From contig VTPC01090039.1 of assembly GCA_011009095.1 (NCBI GenBank), positions 180,318 through 244,317 on the forward strand: 64,000 nt of DNA, in the 5' to 3' direction. Positions 1 to 12,900 of the stretch are shown here, in pieces; position 1 is the first letter of the stretch; each line of letters begins with the position of its first letter. This stretch comes from Ignelater luminosus. Lineage: Eukaryota > Arthropoda > Insecta > Coleoptera > Elateridae. The notes beneath the pieces were generated by a model that made no database searches, was not told the origin of the DNA, and saw nothing but the letters and a program-made list of their open reading frames with translations. The translations under genes were made by a program, and so were the position numbers.

Positions 1-2029
1 ATGTATCAAACCATTCATTTTCTAACAATTCTACTTACACATCACACAAAATTTATTTCCGTGGTAAATTGCATGTCATCCGAAATCAAATAGAAAGATT
101 CAATTATGCCACTAATGTAGAAATGGAGATTCAACAGACTGAAAGTCCAAACGCGCATGAAAATGATTTAAAAGCAATTTTGTCAATTTTCAATTGAAAT
201 TTAAAAATCAAATATAAAACCTCAAGGATACACAATAGTAACGGCCAAAATTGATATCCGAACTTGAAAGCAAGATCAAAATATCAGAAAAATTTATAAT
301 TTAGCTGAGTTTGCATTTTAGTCGTGAGAATATCCAATTTTTTGTTGCTCACTCTATGACATAATCAATTGACATATGGTTAATTGATTTAGGATTTATG
401 TTAGAGTAAAATATCGCGTTTTGGAAAGATCAGAACCTTCTCTGTTACTGTCATAGTATTTTGATTGCCCCATCTCAATATTATGGTTCTAAATGTCATA
501 CTCCTAAAGTGACCTAAACTGTTATAAAAAAAATTAGAATCTCTATTAAAGTTTCAATTACAATCAAATTTGCTCCATTAATAAGCAGACCGGTTTATGG
601 ACAATCGTTCCTACTTTATTCTAAATATTGTAGAGAAGTAGATTATACTAAATAAGATAATCTCAGAGATTCCATGTGGAACGCCCAATTTGGGACATAC
701 TGCCATTTACGATCTTATAACTAGAGAGTTGACTAAGATATTTTATTGTTGCTTCATTTCAAGGTTAACCGTACAATTTCATTGCTAAACAGCGATTAAG
801 AAATTGGATGATAATCCCAATAGCATGTTAATCCTAGTCATGAAAAAAATTGTTCAGTCAGGTCTAATCATAAAAGCAAAATTAGTCTAAGACTTCACAC
901 TTTAAGCTTCATATGAGAAACATTAAGAACTGCATATTTTACTACTTTGCTTCCCAGGAATCTAGAGGTCAATTCTTGAAAAACCTTAAAATATCTCTCA
1001 AAAACCTTTAGAAACTGACTGCCTCGACGACCTTACTTATAGAATCTTCGTGAACTCCTATAATTGGACAAATATCCTAAGACTATTTCTTCTTGCTATT
1101 TCGTGGGTTTTTGTAAAGCAGTGATTCTTTTATGGTATATAAAGAATTTTGATAATAATTTAGATTAGGACCGCCACATGTAGATGTTCAAATTGTTCAC
1201 TGCACGAGAACGGCTAATCAAAGAAGCGGCTTTTTGATTGAATCCCAAGAAAGTACCCATGTCAGTTTTTGGAGTCCACGGTAGCCCCTCCACTGAGCGC
1301 CTGCGGAAGACTAGCGGGGTTTTTTAAAGTTTGCCGACAAAGGTGGCTCATATACATTCGGCAAAACGGCCCTGATATAGATAATTTTTAAGTTTTATGA
1401 ATTTAAAGTTTCTAGACGTCAGATTTATCATAGATTTTCTAGTTTAGAGAAAAGATGAAGCTTGTATTTTTTTGCCAACACATACTAAACTGAAGATCCG
1501 GGAAAAATGTAAATACAAATACTATGTTTAAATTTGGGATCCAAGGAAAAAACCTATAGGTCTTTTGTACCTGCAAAAGGAAATCATGACGGTTGGTCCC
1601 GATCTTTAATGTACTTTGCAAAAAGAATCTACAATAAAGCAGAAAAATTTTCTTAACATAATCTTTAAAAGGTGACTGGCCTATTCTGTTATTTTATTTC
1701 ATTTCCTTACAACTTCTCAAGATTTAAGGACTTTGTTTATTTCTACATCCTGCTCGTTATGATACTTAGTAGTAATGCAGGTAGCTTTCTGATTCTGAAA
1801 GGCAAAACAATTTTAATTTAATATTATAAATTTTGACAAGACGCGTCAGTATATAAAGTTTGTAGACTTTTGCATCTATCCTTGCAGAATCGTGAGTAAT
1901 GATTTTTTCAAGTTCATGGATTTTTACAAAACTCTGAATTTTTGCAGGGCTTTATGTGTTTCAGGTCTTCAAGTTTCTGCAAACAGTCTTTGCAGATTAT
2001 TATATTCCTGTATCCTTCTGGTCATTACA
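1..2029. other. Noncoding DNA, nothing recognised
   Basis: AT-rich sequence with frequent stops in all frames. The longest open frames are about 60-100 codons, lack recognisable motifs and many do not begin with ATG. I see no repeat, splice pair or promoter that I can support. If the gene has a far-upstream promoter this is its 5' flank; otherwise it is intergenic. Confidence 0.5.
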
Positions 2030-2034
2030 GAATT

Positions 2035-2335
2035 GAATGATCCAAAAGACCCGATAAGCCCAAACGACCCGACAAACTCGTATAGTCCCGATAGACTCGA
2101 GAGACCCGAAGGGCCAAGCACTCCAAAAGGCTCAACAGGCCAACGGCCCAAAAGATTCAGACGCCCTAATAGATCCAAAAGACCCGAAGGGCCAAGATGT
2201 CCAAAAGATCCATAGTGCGAGAGACCCAAACGGTCCGACAAGCCCAAGAGGTCCAAACGGCCTGGCAGACCCGAGAAGCCCAAAGGGTCGAGAAATCCAA
2301 ACGCCCGAGAGATTCGACAGGCTCTAACAGCTCGA
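2035..2335. repeat. Degenerate GC-rich minisatellite
   Basis: Short imperfect units close to AGACCCGAAGGGCCAA and CCAAACGGCCCGACAAG recur about every 9-20 bases. They form a GC-rich island in otherwise AT-rich DNA. Because the period is often a multiple of three, both strands give a superficially open frame. Read on the - strand it gives a Gly-Leu/Ser-x pattern that mimics collagen. The frame lacks a credible start, splice sites or end, so I treat it as a decayed tandem repeat and not a gene. Unit divergence is high, which implies an old array. Confidence 0.6.
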
Positions 2336-2340
2336 CAGGT

Positions 2341-5300
2341 TGATAAATTTTTGAACTGAAGCCCGAGTTCGAGTTTCGACTTGGGCCGCTTAAAGGCCCT
2401 ACCAGAAAATCTGGCCCGTGCAACCCTCTACAATACCGTTCTGTGGACTTGTTATAAGTATTCCGCAAAATTATGAAAGATCAAGAAAGTCTACAATTTT
2501 TTATCGAAAGTATGTTCGTCCTGTAGTTATATCGCTAGCTCCATAAATGAGTCACCTTGTACAGGATGTCCCGCAAATAGTTATCAAGATTTAGAAACCA
2601 AAATAAAGCAAAATACTTCAAAAAGACTTGCCTAATTAAGATTTTTTAGAAAATCTTGACAAATTCAAAAATTTAATTTTATTTAAAAATTGCGTTTGCA
2701 TTTAACATTGTCACCCCGTGCAAATGCAGGTTCTGCACTGTCGGTAGCGCCAGCCAAGATGTCAATTTTTTTAATTTAAAATCTTGGAAGCAACTAAAAT
2801 TGTCTACTATTCCAATGGCTATAATTATTGTGTCAACTCCCAATTTGTGTAACGCCACTGAAAAGAAAAGTTACAACGTTTTTGCAATCTAGAAATAGAG
2901 AAACAAACAGTGCATAGAATGCTTCATTTTTGAGTAGAATTGGATTTTAAGAAGTCCTGCTGTATCAAAATATAAGATTTCTTGTTCTTGAAATATCTTT
3001 AAACAGTACGAAAACACCAACTGACTGACAGATATATCAAATACGCTGCACTGCAACTTACTCTTCTATTTTATTTTCTTTCAGCTCTTAAATATCCGTT
3101 TGTAATTGTTTTCAGAACACTCTGTGTATGTTATTGATGTTGGTACTTCGCAAGAGCCTTTTATAATCAAAGGTGTTAAGCGACTTAAGAAAAGTTGGAA
3201 TCCATTGCTTTAATGTTTCTTATAATCTTCTACTCTTATATCCAGACCTCGTGTACAAAAAAGAATTATAAGAATTTTAAAAATGCCTCTTTCAAACTTA
3301 CATGTAAGAAAACCGTTGAAATACTTAGACCTCATATTTAAATATAATTTTATAGGTACAGTTTATTAGAAATAGTATAACTTTGTATAATAAGGCGGCG
3401 GCTTGCAATAAATGTAAGATTTAGACCGATCTTGAGTCGACCGAAAAATAAAAATTTTTCTGATTTTGAGAACAAAGGGCTTTGCTTTCCTTGATTTTGC
3501 TACTGACTGTTAACCATGGTGCTCATCAACTCTTCCTTAAGATTGCTGACTTTCATTTTTATTCTAGCTTTTCTGTTTTTGTAATTGTCAAAGTAATATT
3601 TAACTTAGAAGTTTTTGCTTTTAAGGCAGGATATTTTTCGCTTATGTTTAGGTTTTTCACAGCATTGCATGCCTTTTCGGTGGTGTATTAATACCATACC
3701 AAACTGTCAGTGGTGGTTAGATTTTCATATTTAAAGATCTATATCTAGAGCATGATAAGAACAAGCTATAACCGAAAATTAGTTTTACAAAAATCTCTCT
3801 TAAGTGCTGTTTGAATATATTTTGTTTCTCAAAGACGATTTTGCTATACTAATAATGATACTGTAAAATTGCTTTTATAACTATAGCACTTTTAATAAAA
3901 ATCATTTTTCTGCTCTCAGTAATTATTTTGTTTTTTTAATTTTAGCTGTCTCATTTGTAAATATCAGATTGCAAATCTGATTATGTAAATGAAATAAATT
4001 GATTTTTCCTAACAGATGGTAATTTAATATTGTTTAGTTACTTATCAAGTAAATCTGTCGTATATCAAACGCTGATATGCAGCATTTAATGTATAATACA
4101 CCCTCCACTATCATATAACTGCTTGTAAATTAGATTAAGTGTGCACTAAGAGACCATTCAAAGAGATGTGATCTCCCATAAAATCGTGAAGCAATGCTTA
4201 AAATGTGCAATGTCCAGCTATTTCTAACCTACTTCCTGCTGTGGGCTTTTGTTTTTATTTCGCATGTTAATTCATGATGCGACAGATAATGTAATGAATA
4301 CAGTACAAAACGTAAAAAAAAACTTCCTATCGTGTATTATTTAAAAATGCACATATTATTAGAAATGCACAATGCATTTATGTGCACCTTGAAAAAGTGC
4401 TTAGTCAAATAGAATTCGGTAAACAATAGTTAAGTTTTCAGTCTAACTTTTTTATACCGGCTAGTATAGCGCGATAAAAATAATAAAAACATAACTGACC
4501 CGCACAATATTAAATCGCAGTGCGCTGGACTTGAAGTCAACGTCTGCACTGAAAACCAGCAGTAAAAAACCGGTTACTACATACTAAAAAATCAAGTGAC
4601 CTAAGGCGAAAAAAAGACGAAACTAAATTCTTTAGTGTGTGCTGCGCCAACGCGTTCAATTCTCTTTCTTTACTTCCAAACACCCACCGCTTTTTCTCCC
4701 ATCTTATTATTATTATATACGAGCATTCATCCCTCTTCGGACAGAGTTTATCCCCGTACTGGACACAAAAATCACTTTTCTCTTGTCATTTCGCACAAAA
4801 TTAAACAGAATACTTAAAATTGCTCACTACAGAGAGAAAACTCATTAAATTGCGATATTGACATAAAATACCATAAATCCGCGCGCAAGCAAGTTGTAAT
4901 TTAAAAATTTTGTTTAATAACGACCTCCAAGCACGCTAAATTTCTTCAGTAGCCTTTTGTTTTAATAATATTATGCTTGTTCTCCCACTCTTTCTTAGTT
5001 ATTTTCATCTCTCATCGTGTTATTAGTTTCTAAAGGATGTTCGCAGCCATTGAAATTTTAAATGGACTTTATATTAAGATGGCCATGATTTTAAAAATAA
5101 AACCAAAGAATTTACTCACCTTCGAGAAATTTCATTGTTCGATACATGTTGAACAAAAGTTTATTTCAATTTCAACAATTAAGAAGGATAAATAAATGCT
5201 GGTATGCGATTATGATCAGATTAATTTGTAATGGCGTCCATTATTCCAATGGAACTATTACCATTTACGCTGCATGACTCGTTTAAGTGAATGCGCACGT

Positions 5301-8300
5301 TAAACGTCCATTTAAAATTTAGATTTTGTTGAAATTTCCTTAATATCTACCCTAACAAATAAGATGCATCTAATGAATAAGCACCAATCGGTGATTTGGA
5401 GAATTCGATTAGATGTTTAGCAAGGGGCGACTTTTTTTCTGTATTAAACAAGCGCTACTTTCTACCACCTCTTTTTTTACCACCTTTTGTGGCTTTTAAA
5501 ACGGGAAGTAGTAGAGCAAATGTTTTCTAATTGAATTTTCTTAAGTGCTCCTCGTTTTATATTCTTTGAAGTAACCACTTAAAGACTTTTCTTTTGTTTT
5601 TATTAACGAATCACAGAAAAGTAAAATAAAAGCAAAAGAATTGGAAATTTCATCTTACTTTCCTCAAGTTTCTTCTGTAACTATTTTTCATTTTATCTTA
5701 CCTGTTCGGTTCCACGTTGAAAAAGTATTTTTCAACTTTTGTCTTTTGTATAACAAAACTTTTAGCTTGTTATTATTGTTTTTCATTTTAAATCTTCGTT
5801 TATTAATTTAAACTTGTTAGAAGGTAAAAAAACGAAATAATCATTCGAAGCGGTTAATTTGTTTTTGTTGCTTTTTTCCTCCTCCCTCCTTCTCTTGTAA
5901 TATACACAACCGGAACTTTTCAGCTACCGTCTTATATAGTTATAGGTAGGTGGATTAAACCTATCCGGAATCAGTCAATACAGTGAATGTTTATTATAAA
6001 ATAGAAATAAATAATCTTTAACAGACACTTGTTACATGAATAAATATTTGAAATTGTTTCATAAGTACCATAATGACGAAATAATGAAATATTGTTCACG
6101 TTTAAATACTAAAAGTGACAGGAATAAATTTAAAACTGGAATTATTTTATGTTGTTATTATATTTCAGGTGCTGCTGCCTGTATAGCAATCGATTAAAAA
6201 GTTTGTTGTGTATGACAAATTATTTTATTTCTATTTGAATCGGTTTATTTAGTAGAAAATGAAGTTATTAACACATGTAGTATTAAATGCTTAAGTTTTT
6301 CCAATTATAAGTGGATTATTAAGTTTAGAACTAGTTTATAAAAGAAAAGTAGTATTCATAAACCTTTACAAATCGCAGTCGCAGACGAGTATTTCAATAA
6401 AATTCTGAATTTATTTTGAGAAGACAAAACAACTGCGTACCTAATATTTGAGGTATCTTTGTCTACGATACCATAATCTCTTTCAGTTATAAGAATTTTC
6501 GAATATATAGATCTGAACCATAAAACCCATCAAAACACATTGGACCAGGTCTGTCTGAATTTTGAATTTGCAACATTTAGGCTTTCCTCTCTTTCTGATC
6601 TCAGTTTAATTTTTTAAAATGTTTACTCATATGATAATAGTTTAGACAAATTAAAATAATAGAAGCAAAATTAAGTCAATTTCAATATGAAAACTAATGA
6701 TAGATGACAGATATTCTTTAATCCCCATAAGTGTCTTTGCCGATCTCTGAGGTCATTTTGCTTATAAAATTCAAATTGCAAAACTCTCAAAACAAACATT
6801 ATGTTGTAAGAGTGCTTTTCTGCAACTCATCACTCAATTCTCCAGCGGGATTATTCAAGAATATCTTGTTTATAAGAATTTTTGTAGCGAAAACTGCCTC
6901 AAGCATCTAATGTTTCCAGCTAATATTCCAACAAGACAGGTTTCAAAATTTAAAATTTTGCTACCACGCACGATATCTGTAAAACCAATTTATACGTGGT
7001 ACTCAATATAAAAATCGGTACAGGAATACAAACGGGAATTAAAACATAAAGGTATTAAGCAACTCTATCTTTAGAAAAAAGGCCGAAATCAAATAATTCA
7101 ATTCTTAAAAAACCTGATTTGTTCAGAATTGGAAAAAATAATTGTCCCAAAAAGGCAGAAACTCACGAAAAGCCAAGCTGCCTAAGAGATCTCGACACAG
7201 GCTCTGAAAGAAGAGATTTTAACACGGTAGCAAGTCAAACATTGGACTGTGCAATGACTCAGTTTAAAGCCGAGGAAACAATTCTAAACTGTCAATAATA
7301 AAACCTTCTACCCGGCTTGAAAATCTTAATAATTTAGAAAAATCCAGTCGATTTAATGTAAAAACAATTTGATCAATCCAAAAAGAACAACTAACTCAAA
7401 AACCTTCAGTTGGCTCAAAAAGCTTGATATCGGCTCAAAAAGCCGGAGAAACTTTAAGAAAGAACGGCAGGCTCATTGCAAACCTGAACAGTGACGCAAC
7501 CTTTAAAATTTAAGACCTTTATTAGAAGCCCCCGCTCTTACTACTACTCATACTAAGCAATAAGTCAAAAGTGTAACTAACATTATCTCTACAAAATTAA
7601 ATAAATTAGAATTATTTAGTTATAAGAAGTTTAAAATAGAATTTGTTAACCTAAAATATACAAAATCTAGCGTCTGAAACTCTTAAAGGAACCAGAATTA
7701 ACTGGCATTGCAAACGCAACGATGAATGAGTGACGACTCGCCCCATAAATTTCTTCGCGACCCACCAATTTTTCTCCCCATGCAAGTATTATTTGTCTGT
7801 AGTAAAGTCGTTACGAAGATAATTGTATAACTTTTACAAAATCAAAATGTAACAAATTTCTATTACAACTTTTTAACTATATTTTATGAAAGCTCTTGCA
7901 AAACGTTAATATGTTGAAAGCTTGTTAACGCTGCTGAATAATTTGATATTTTAATTATATTCTTAAAAAATTTTAAAAAATGATGACGAACTGTACTGTA
8001 AACAACATAAAATATCCTGCGTTAAATGAGCAAAGGATGTAAAATAAAAAGTAGCAGGAATAAACGACACAAAACGCAACTTAGTACATCCGGATTTTTT
8101 GCATACATTTATTTAAATAGCTAACTTTCTTAAATAAATTAACACTGAAAGAGACTCGCTAGACTACTCCATATTAAAACTTTCAAATCTACAAGCAATT
8201 ACGTACAATTTTTGCAAATTTCAGGCAAATTCTATATTTTTGCAATTTAAATACTTCTGTCCCAATCTATTGTTTGCAAATTTTTAATTGACAACGATCT

Positions 8301-8888
8301 ACTTAATTAAACAAAAAAAATAAATTTTTACTATTGGGTTGGAGTTTGAAAAGATATTATTGTAAATAAAAAAATAATAGTATTATTTCCTTAATCCAAT
8401 CTTATATTACCCTTGAAGGATTCCCCCTCTTAAAAAACGCCTTTATACCAGGGTTTCAATGCAACGCAAGGCCGCCTATGCACTCACTTGCAATGCGTTG
8501 CAATAAACGACTTCCAGTACTCTATATCACATTTCATGTTCGCTGTTCTATCACATGTGCAATAGGAAAACGCACTAAAGTGATAAAATCGTTAATTTGT
8601 TCCTATTTTTAAAGTATAATCCTATTGTGTTAATCCTCATTGTGTATATATGTGTTCGTGTTTTACCCCACCGTTGAAATTTAAATGTTTTTCGCGAAAA
8701 CAATTTGCCGCCTAAATGCACGTTCTTAAACAGTTATGACATCATCATCATCCTAGTGTTTTAACAATCAAGTTTATTATGTTTTAAAAAAGAATTTGAT
8801 TTTGTGTGGAATCGTTTTGATATTGGAAGGTTTCATTTTCTCAATAATAATCCATCCCGTTTGATTTGGACTACTTGATTGGAACAAT
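2341..8888. other. Noncoding DNA upstream of the first candidate exon
   Basis: No gene seen. The stretch 7140-7480 has recurring short phrases such as GGCTCAAAAAGC and may be a decayed tandem repeat. Around 4518-4551 there is a nested hairpin, listed separately. From about 8400 to 8888 the sequence is visibly richer in CpG and less dominated by A/T runs. That would suit a promoter or untranslated leader, but I could not pair a TATA box with an initiator at the right spacing there. Confidence 0.45.
4518..4551. repeat. Nested hairpin
   Basis: CAGTGC at 4518-4523 pairs with GCACTG at 4546-4551. Inside it GACTT and AAGTC pair around a single G. The inner arm resembles a tRNA anticodon stem, but no acceptor stem, D-arm or T-arm can be built around it, so it is not called a tRNA. 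Short hairpins of this strength can arise by chance. Confidence 0.3.
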
Positions 8889-8912
8889 ATGATGGAGGGA
8901 CAAAACAACGCG
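8889..8912 (+). CDS. Candidate far-upstream short coding exon (8 codons, speculative)
   Basis: ATG ATG opens a reading frame MMEGQNNA that ends exactly at a GT (GTTTGT, a weak donor) in phase 0. The first ATG has A at -3. The zinc-finger exon acceptor at 52262 is also phase 0, so this exon could splice to it and give an isoform with a very short unique N-terminus. It could not run through the possible acceptor at 42901, because TGA follows immediately in that phase. Support is only the local texture (CpG-richer leader-like sequence before it), the phase match, and the precedent that Drosophila rotund uses alternative first exons. The piece is short enough to be chance. Confidence 0.2.
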
Positions 8913-11710
8913 GTTTGTATATGTCTATAATTCCCTTTTTTTATTTAATATTTATAATAATAATTTATTTATAACTAGCATTTGCTCTGCTAATTCATAA
9001 TTTTAACGGTATTTATTTGGAAATCGATTTGTGTTTGTTATTTTTTGCGAAACGTTTGGTAAATAACCTCAATTTTAGGTTTTTTAAATTTAAATCTATA
9101 AACAAACGAATGACATTAACAAGATTTTCTTTAGTGATAAATTTATGATTTGATTTTTGTTTTGTTGTTTTGTCTTGTCTATATTTAACGCGATTTTACT
9201 TAAATATCAAGGGCTAAATCGTTACAGTATTTTTAGAATTTTTAAATTAATGCCAAGCCTGAAATAATAAAGTAATCAAATAACAGTTTCAGTTATAAAT
9301 CTTTCAAAATTAATACTTCAGCATTAAGCGCATTTCGAATGTTTTAATTGTCTAAGTATAGGTCATTAAGTAATTTCTTGTCGACATTACCACCGTTAGA
9401 TTGTTTTTCTTTATTATTTAATTCTTCAAATGACACTTTTAACTCTCAACTAATTTTAAGTAAATCAACAAAAAGTATAACCTTCAATATTAATTGGGTT
9501 TATACAAAATCTTCATCTTAAGACTGATAATAATACACGTTCATTATTAATAATTCCATCTTAGAGCATATAACAGAAAAACAAATTCTGTGCGTAGTAA
9601 TAATTGGTTGCAGTAATTATAGTTCCCAATTAATAAATTCTTTTATGAATGTCTATTAAGCTTATCCGTAAAAAGACACACAACAGAGTGTGTAACGGAG
9701 TACACAGAAGTAGGCATTGGAATTTCAAATGAAAAAGCGGCGCTACAAAGCGCATACACTCATTAAATGAAAAAGTACATATAATTTTCTACTTAGGTCA
9801 AGTGAATATAGAAAATCTCGCGGGTTAGTTATTTTTATGTTAAAAGCAAAACAAAAAAGGGTATATATAAAACTCGTCTTAGGTTATTTTACTTGCACGC
9901 CAATTTCATCCTTTAGACATACTAGCGCTAGATATACCTTAGCTTATTGATGATTCCCTAACAAGAAATATGAAAAGTTGTTATGGCTTGTTGTATAGAT
10001 TGTAGGTAGGTAATGTACACTCCGTTACAAACATAATGAACTATAATTATATTTTTCTTATTTGTTATGCTTATTTCTTTACTGGATGTTTTACGTTTTT
10101 AAAAAACAAAACGTATAGGGTTATTATTACGGCTGCTATTGCGAAATACTTGTTATTATGTAATAAGATGTCTGTTCCTGTTATTCTGCCTGTTATCATT
10201 ATTTTAAATTTACTTTGGCCGTGTTGCTCCAAAATGATTCTTCTTCATTGTCAATCTTAATTAGACCTAAATAATCTTCTGTTTTTCTTAAACTTTTATT
10301 TCTTTATTTCTGGTATTTTCTGATTTTTTATTAAATTCTTAAGTAGACGTCAGTATCTGATGTAATATCAATCTACTAATACTTGAACAATGATGGAACC
10401 GTAAATTTGATAAGTTTCATGTCCGTCGTTAATTTACCAAACGATTTTTTGTGTTATCTCTAGTTACACATAAGCATTCAAGAACTGTAAAGAAACACTA
10501 AACTCAGCACTTGAATTTTAAGGCCCAATGAGTACCTTAAGAGACATTCTCAAGATTTTCAACAATCCCTATCTCAAATTGCTAAGTTCAAAATTCTTCT
10601 TGCGTCATTCCTTTGGTATACTTTAAGGTACTGTATTAAGAGAAGTTTGTTTAACCAAGATTGAATTCAAGCCACTGGATTTTGGTACAGTATTTCTTTT
10701 GATACAGTTGTTATCAATATTTTTCACGTTATGAGTTGTCTTTTTTATGAATATCTACATGAGCTTTCTGTCTGAGTTTAGTGATCACAGTCCTTTCACT
10801 GGGTATTAAGTTTTTCAGTTTTAGCTAGAAAAAGCTTCCAATAACCCAATGCAAGCAAAAGTAAAGAGATTTGCTTTATCTTAAACTAATTATTACAAGC
10901 TGACCTACAAGGTTTCACGTGTTGTAACGTCGGATTTTCAAACTGACAACTGTGGTTGGATTGTTAGGTAAGCCAAAGCTTTATCAGTTTTGTACCTCTA
11001 TATTTGATACGTAGTATAAGTTAGATGAAAATATTGACGATATTTCAGAATCGCCTTAGTATGAAAGATCCAGTTTTCAGTGCTTAACACATACAGACAT
11101 ACAGGCATCCAGATGTAGACAAGGAATTTTAAAATTTCAGACAGATGCATCGATGCCAAAAGGACACTGATGTTTAACATTAGTACTTACATTTCTTTCT
11201 AAGCCCAATCGACTAGTGGTGGACGTGAATAACATGAGTCACAAGTAGCTGGAAAAGTTGTTTTAGAAATATGTTAGAAAATGCAATCTTAACAAAAATT
11301 AAAAACGAAAACAAGAATTCACCTATGATTGTAATACGAGAACTGCTTCATAGAGGAAGATACCTGCAAAAAGAATCTAAGGATACAGAAGACAAATAAA
11401 CCTCTTGTAATTATTTTTCTTTAGACATTAGCAAGTTTCCGATTTCCCGTACTTAAACCACTACTACTCTCAAGCACCATGTTGTAAAGGAAAACAAAAA
11501 AGAATGTCCAATTAACTGCTTACATTGTTACACTTGTATTCTCTTCCTTAAAGTCGTTACGTGGAGTACGTTGCAGTTTCCTTTTTACAATTTGATTGAG
11601 TAGGTTTAGTTTGATTTTGCTGGCATCTTTAAACTTCTATTTCAATTTCTAAATCATTATTCCAAGAATTCAAAACCAGACAGCGTCAAAACTCCAGTTT
11701 TCAGTGAATG
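8913..11710. other. Noncoding, probably intronic or upstream DNA
   Basis: AT-rich with many A/T runs. A TATATAAA string lies at 9864-9871 without a good initiator about 30 bases downstream. A 74-codon ATG frame at 10036-10260 encodes a hydrophobic, Lys/Ile/Leu-rich peptide typical of random AT-rich DNA. No supported gene. Confidence 0.45.
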
Positions 11711-12060
11711 TAGTGCGTTACTATGCGGTGCCTTGGCCTTTGTTGCTTTGGCTAGGTTAGCTTAGACCTTAGACCCAGGCTAGGCTAGACTAGGTTGCGC
11801 TGGATTCAATTTGCGTTCGGCCTTTAAGGCTCAATACAGCACGGTCAAGCTTAGACAAAAGTAACTTTATCAGTTACAGTCGTTCCATACCTATATCTCG
11901 ACTGCTAGACTGGAGTAGTTGTATCGTGTTGGAACTAGTGCATCGTACCTAGTATGTGATGCCTTCGCCTATGCTGCCTTGGTAGGTTAACTTAGACTTA
12001 GGTTAGGCTAGACTGCGCTGAATTTAATATGCGTCGGGCTTTAAAGGTTGCAAATGACTA
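11711..12060. repeat. Diverged tandem duplication, about 231-bp offset
   Basis: The block beginning near 11711 (GCGGTGCCTTGGCC, then CTAGGTTAGCTTAGAC, then GCGCTGGATTCAATTTGCGT) recurs near 11941 (TGTGATGCCTTCGCC, then GTAGGTTAACTTAGAC, then GCGCTGAATTTAATATGCGT). Both copies are rich in GGTTAG/GGCTAG steps, and both end in a TCGGCCTTTAAGG-like segment. Many substitutions and small indels separate the copies, so the duplication is old. I do not recognise the family. The stretch 12061-12900 after it holds nothing I can name. Confidence 0.55.
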
Positions 12061-12900
12061 GAATAGTTTAGCCTTGAGTTAGACTGTGTTTTGTAGAGAC
12101 TAAAAGTTACCTTACCTCTCGAGCTTCATTTTAATGTTTTAACATTTAGTCTTAGAATGAATGACTTTAGCTGAACAACGAAATTTATTTTGATTTAACA
12201 AGATTTTAACTAAATCCTCAGATTTCACAATTTTTTATTGATACGTCTACTTAAACAGAGGAACGTGTACGTAAATATTATTTATGTGACAGGCTTATAG
12301 AGTTCTGACCTTCTAAATTTGTAAATTTCTGCTATCATCAAGATATGATATTCAAAATGGTATTCTATTGCTTCTATAATAATTACATATTACCAAGCAA
12401 GCTCATTATTAATACCTCATACGGTCATAAATTCTAGGTATATTTTGGAATCTTCTTGAATACTAGTCTTGATCGTTCTAGAAGCAATACACGTCAAGTG
12501 ATTCCAAAGATCTGAGCCAGCTTGCATAAAATATGCTTAATCAAACGAGCAACACACAATTGCCTGATCTAATTGGTTAATCGCTCGATTAACTTGATTA
12601 TTTAACTTTTACTTAATGAAATTCGGTCTATTGAGGTTTTAAATTTTGTTTATCCAAGCACCTTCAAGCTGTTACGCATAAATGAGGCATATAATTAGCA
12701 TCATCATGTACCATACGCAAACGTTTTTTACTTAAATGAAAACATATAGTGCCTTAGATCGTTCAGATTAATATTATGCAGTGTCAAGACGTCTTGCTCA
12801 AAGACCAACAAAAAGGAACGATTTTGCATTCATTGCCAATTCCAGCAGGTTATGTTAATATCAGACTGTAACTGTTGTTGGTGTTGCAACTGAAATACTA

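Noticed and set aside
1969-2283. Collagen-like Gly-x-x open frame on the - strand
   Set aside because: It is produced by the minisatellite period; overlapping frames on both strands are open for the same reason, and no start, splice sites or conserved ends are seen.
4500-4560. tRNA gene or tRNA-derived SINE head
   Set aside because: Only an anticodon-stem-like hairpin is present; no acceptor, D or T arms and no B box sequence.
9864-9871. TATATAAA as a promoter
   Set aside because: No initiator match around 30 bases downstream and no coding exon follows within reach.
10036-10260. 74-codon ATG frame with hydrophobic stretches, possible small membrane protein
   Set aside because: Codon content follows the local A/T bias, there is no promoter or splice context, and such frames are expected by chance.
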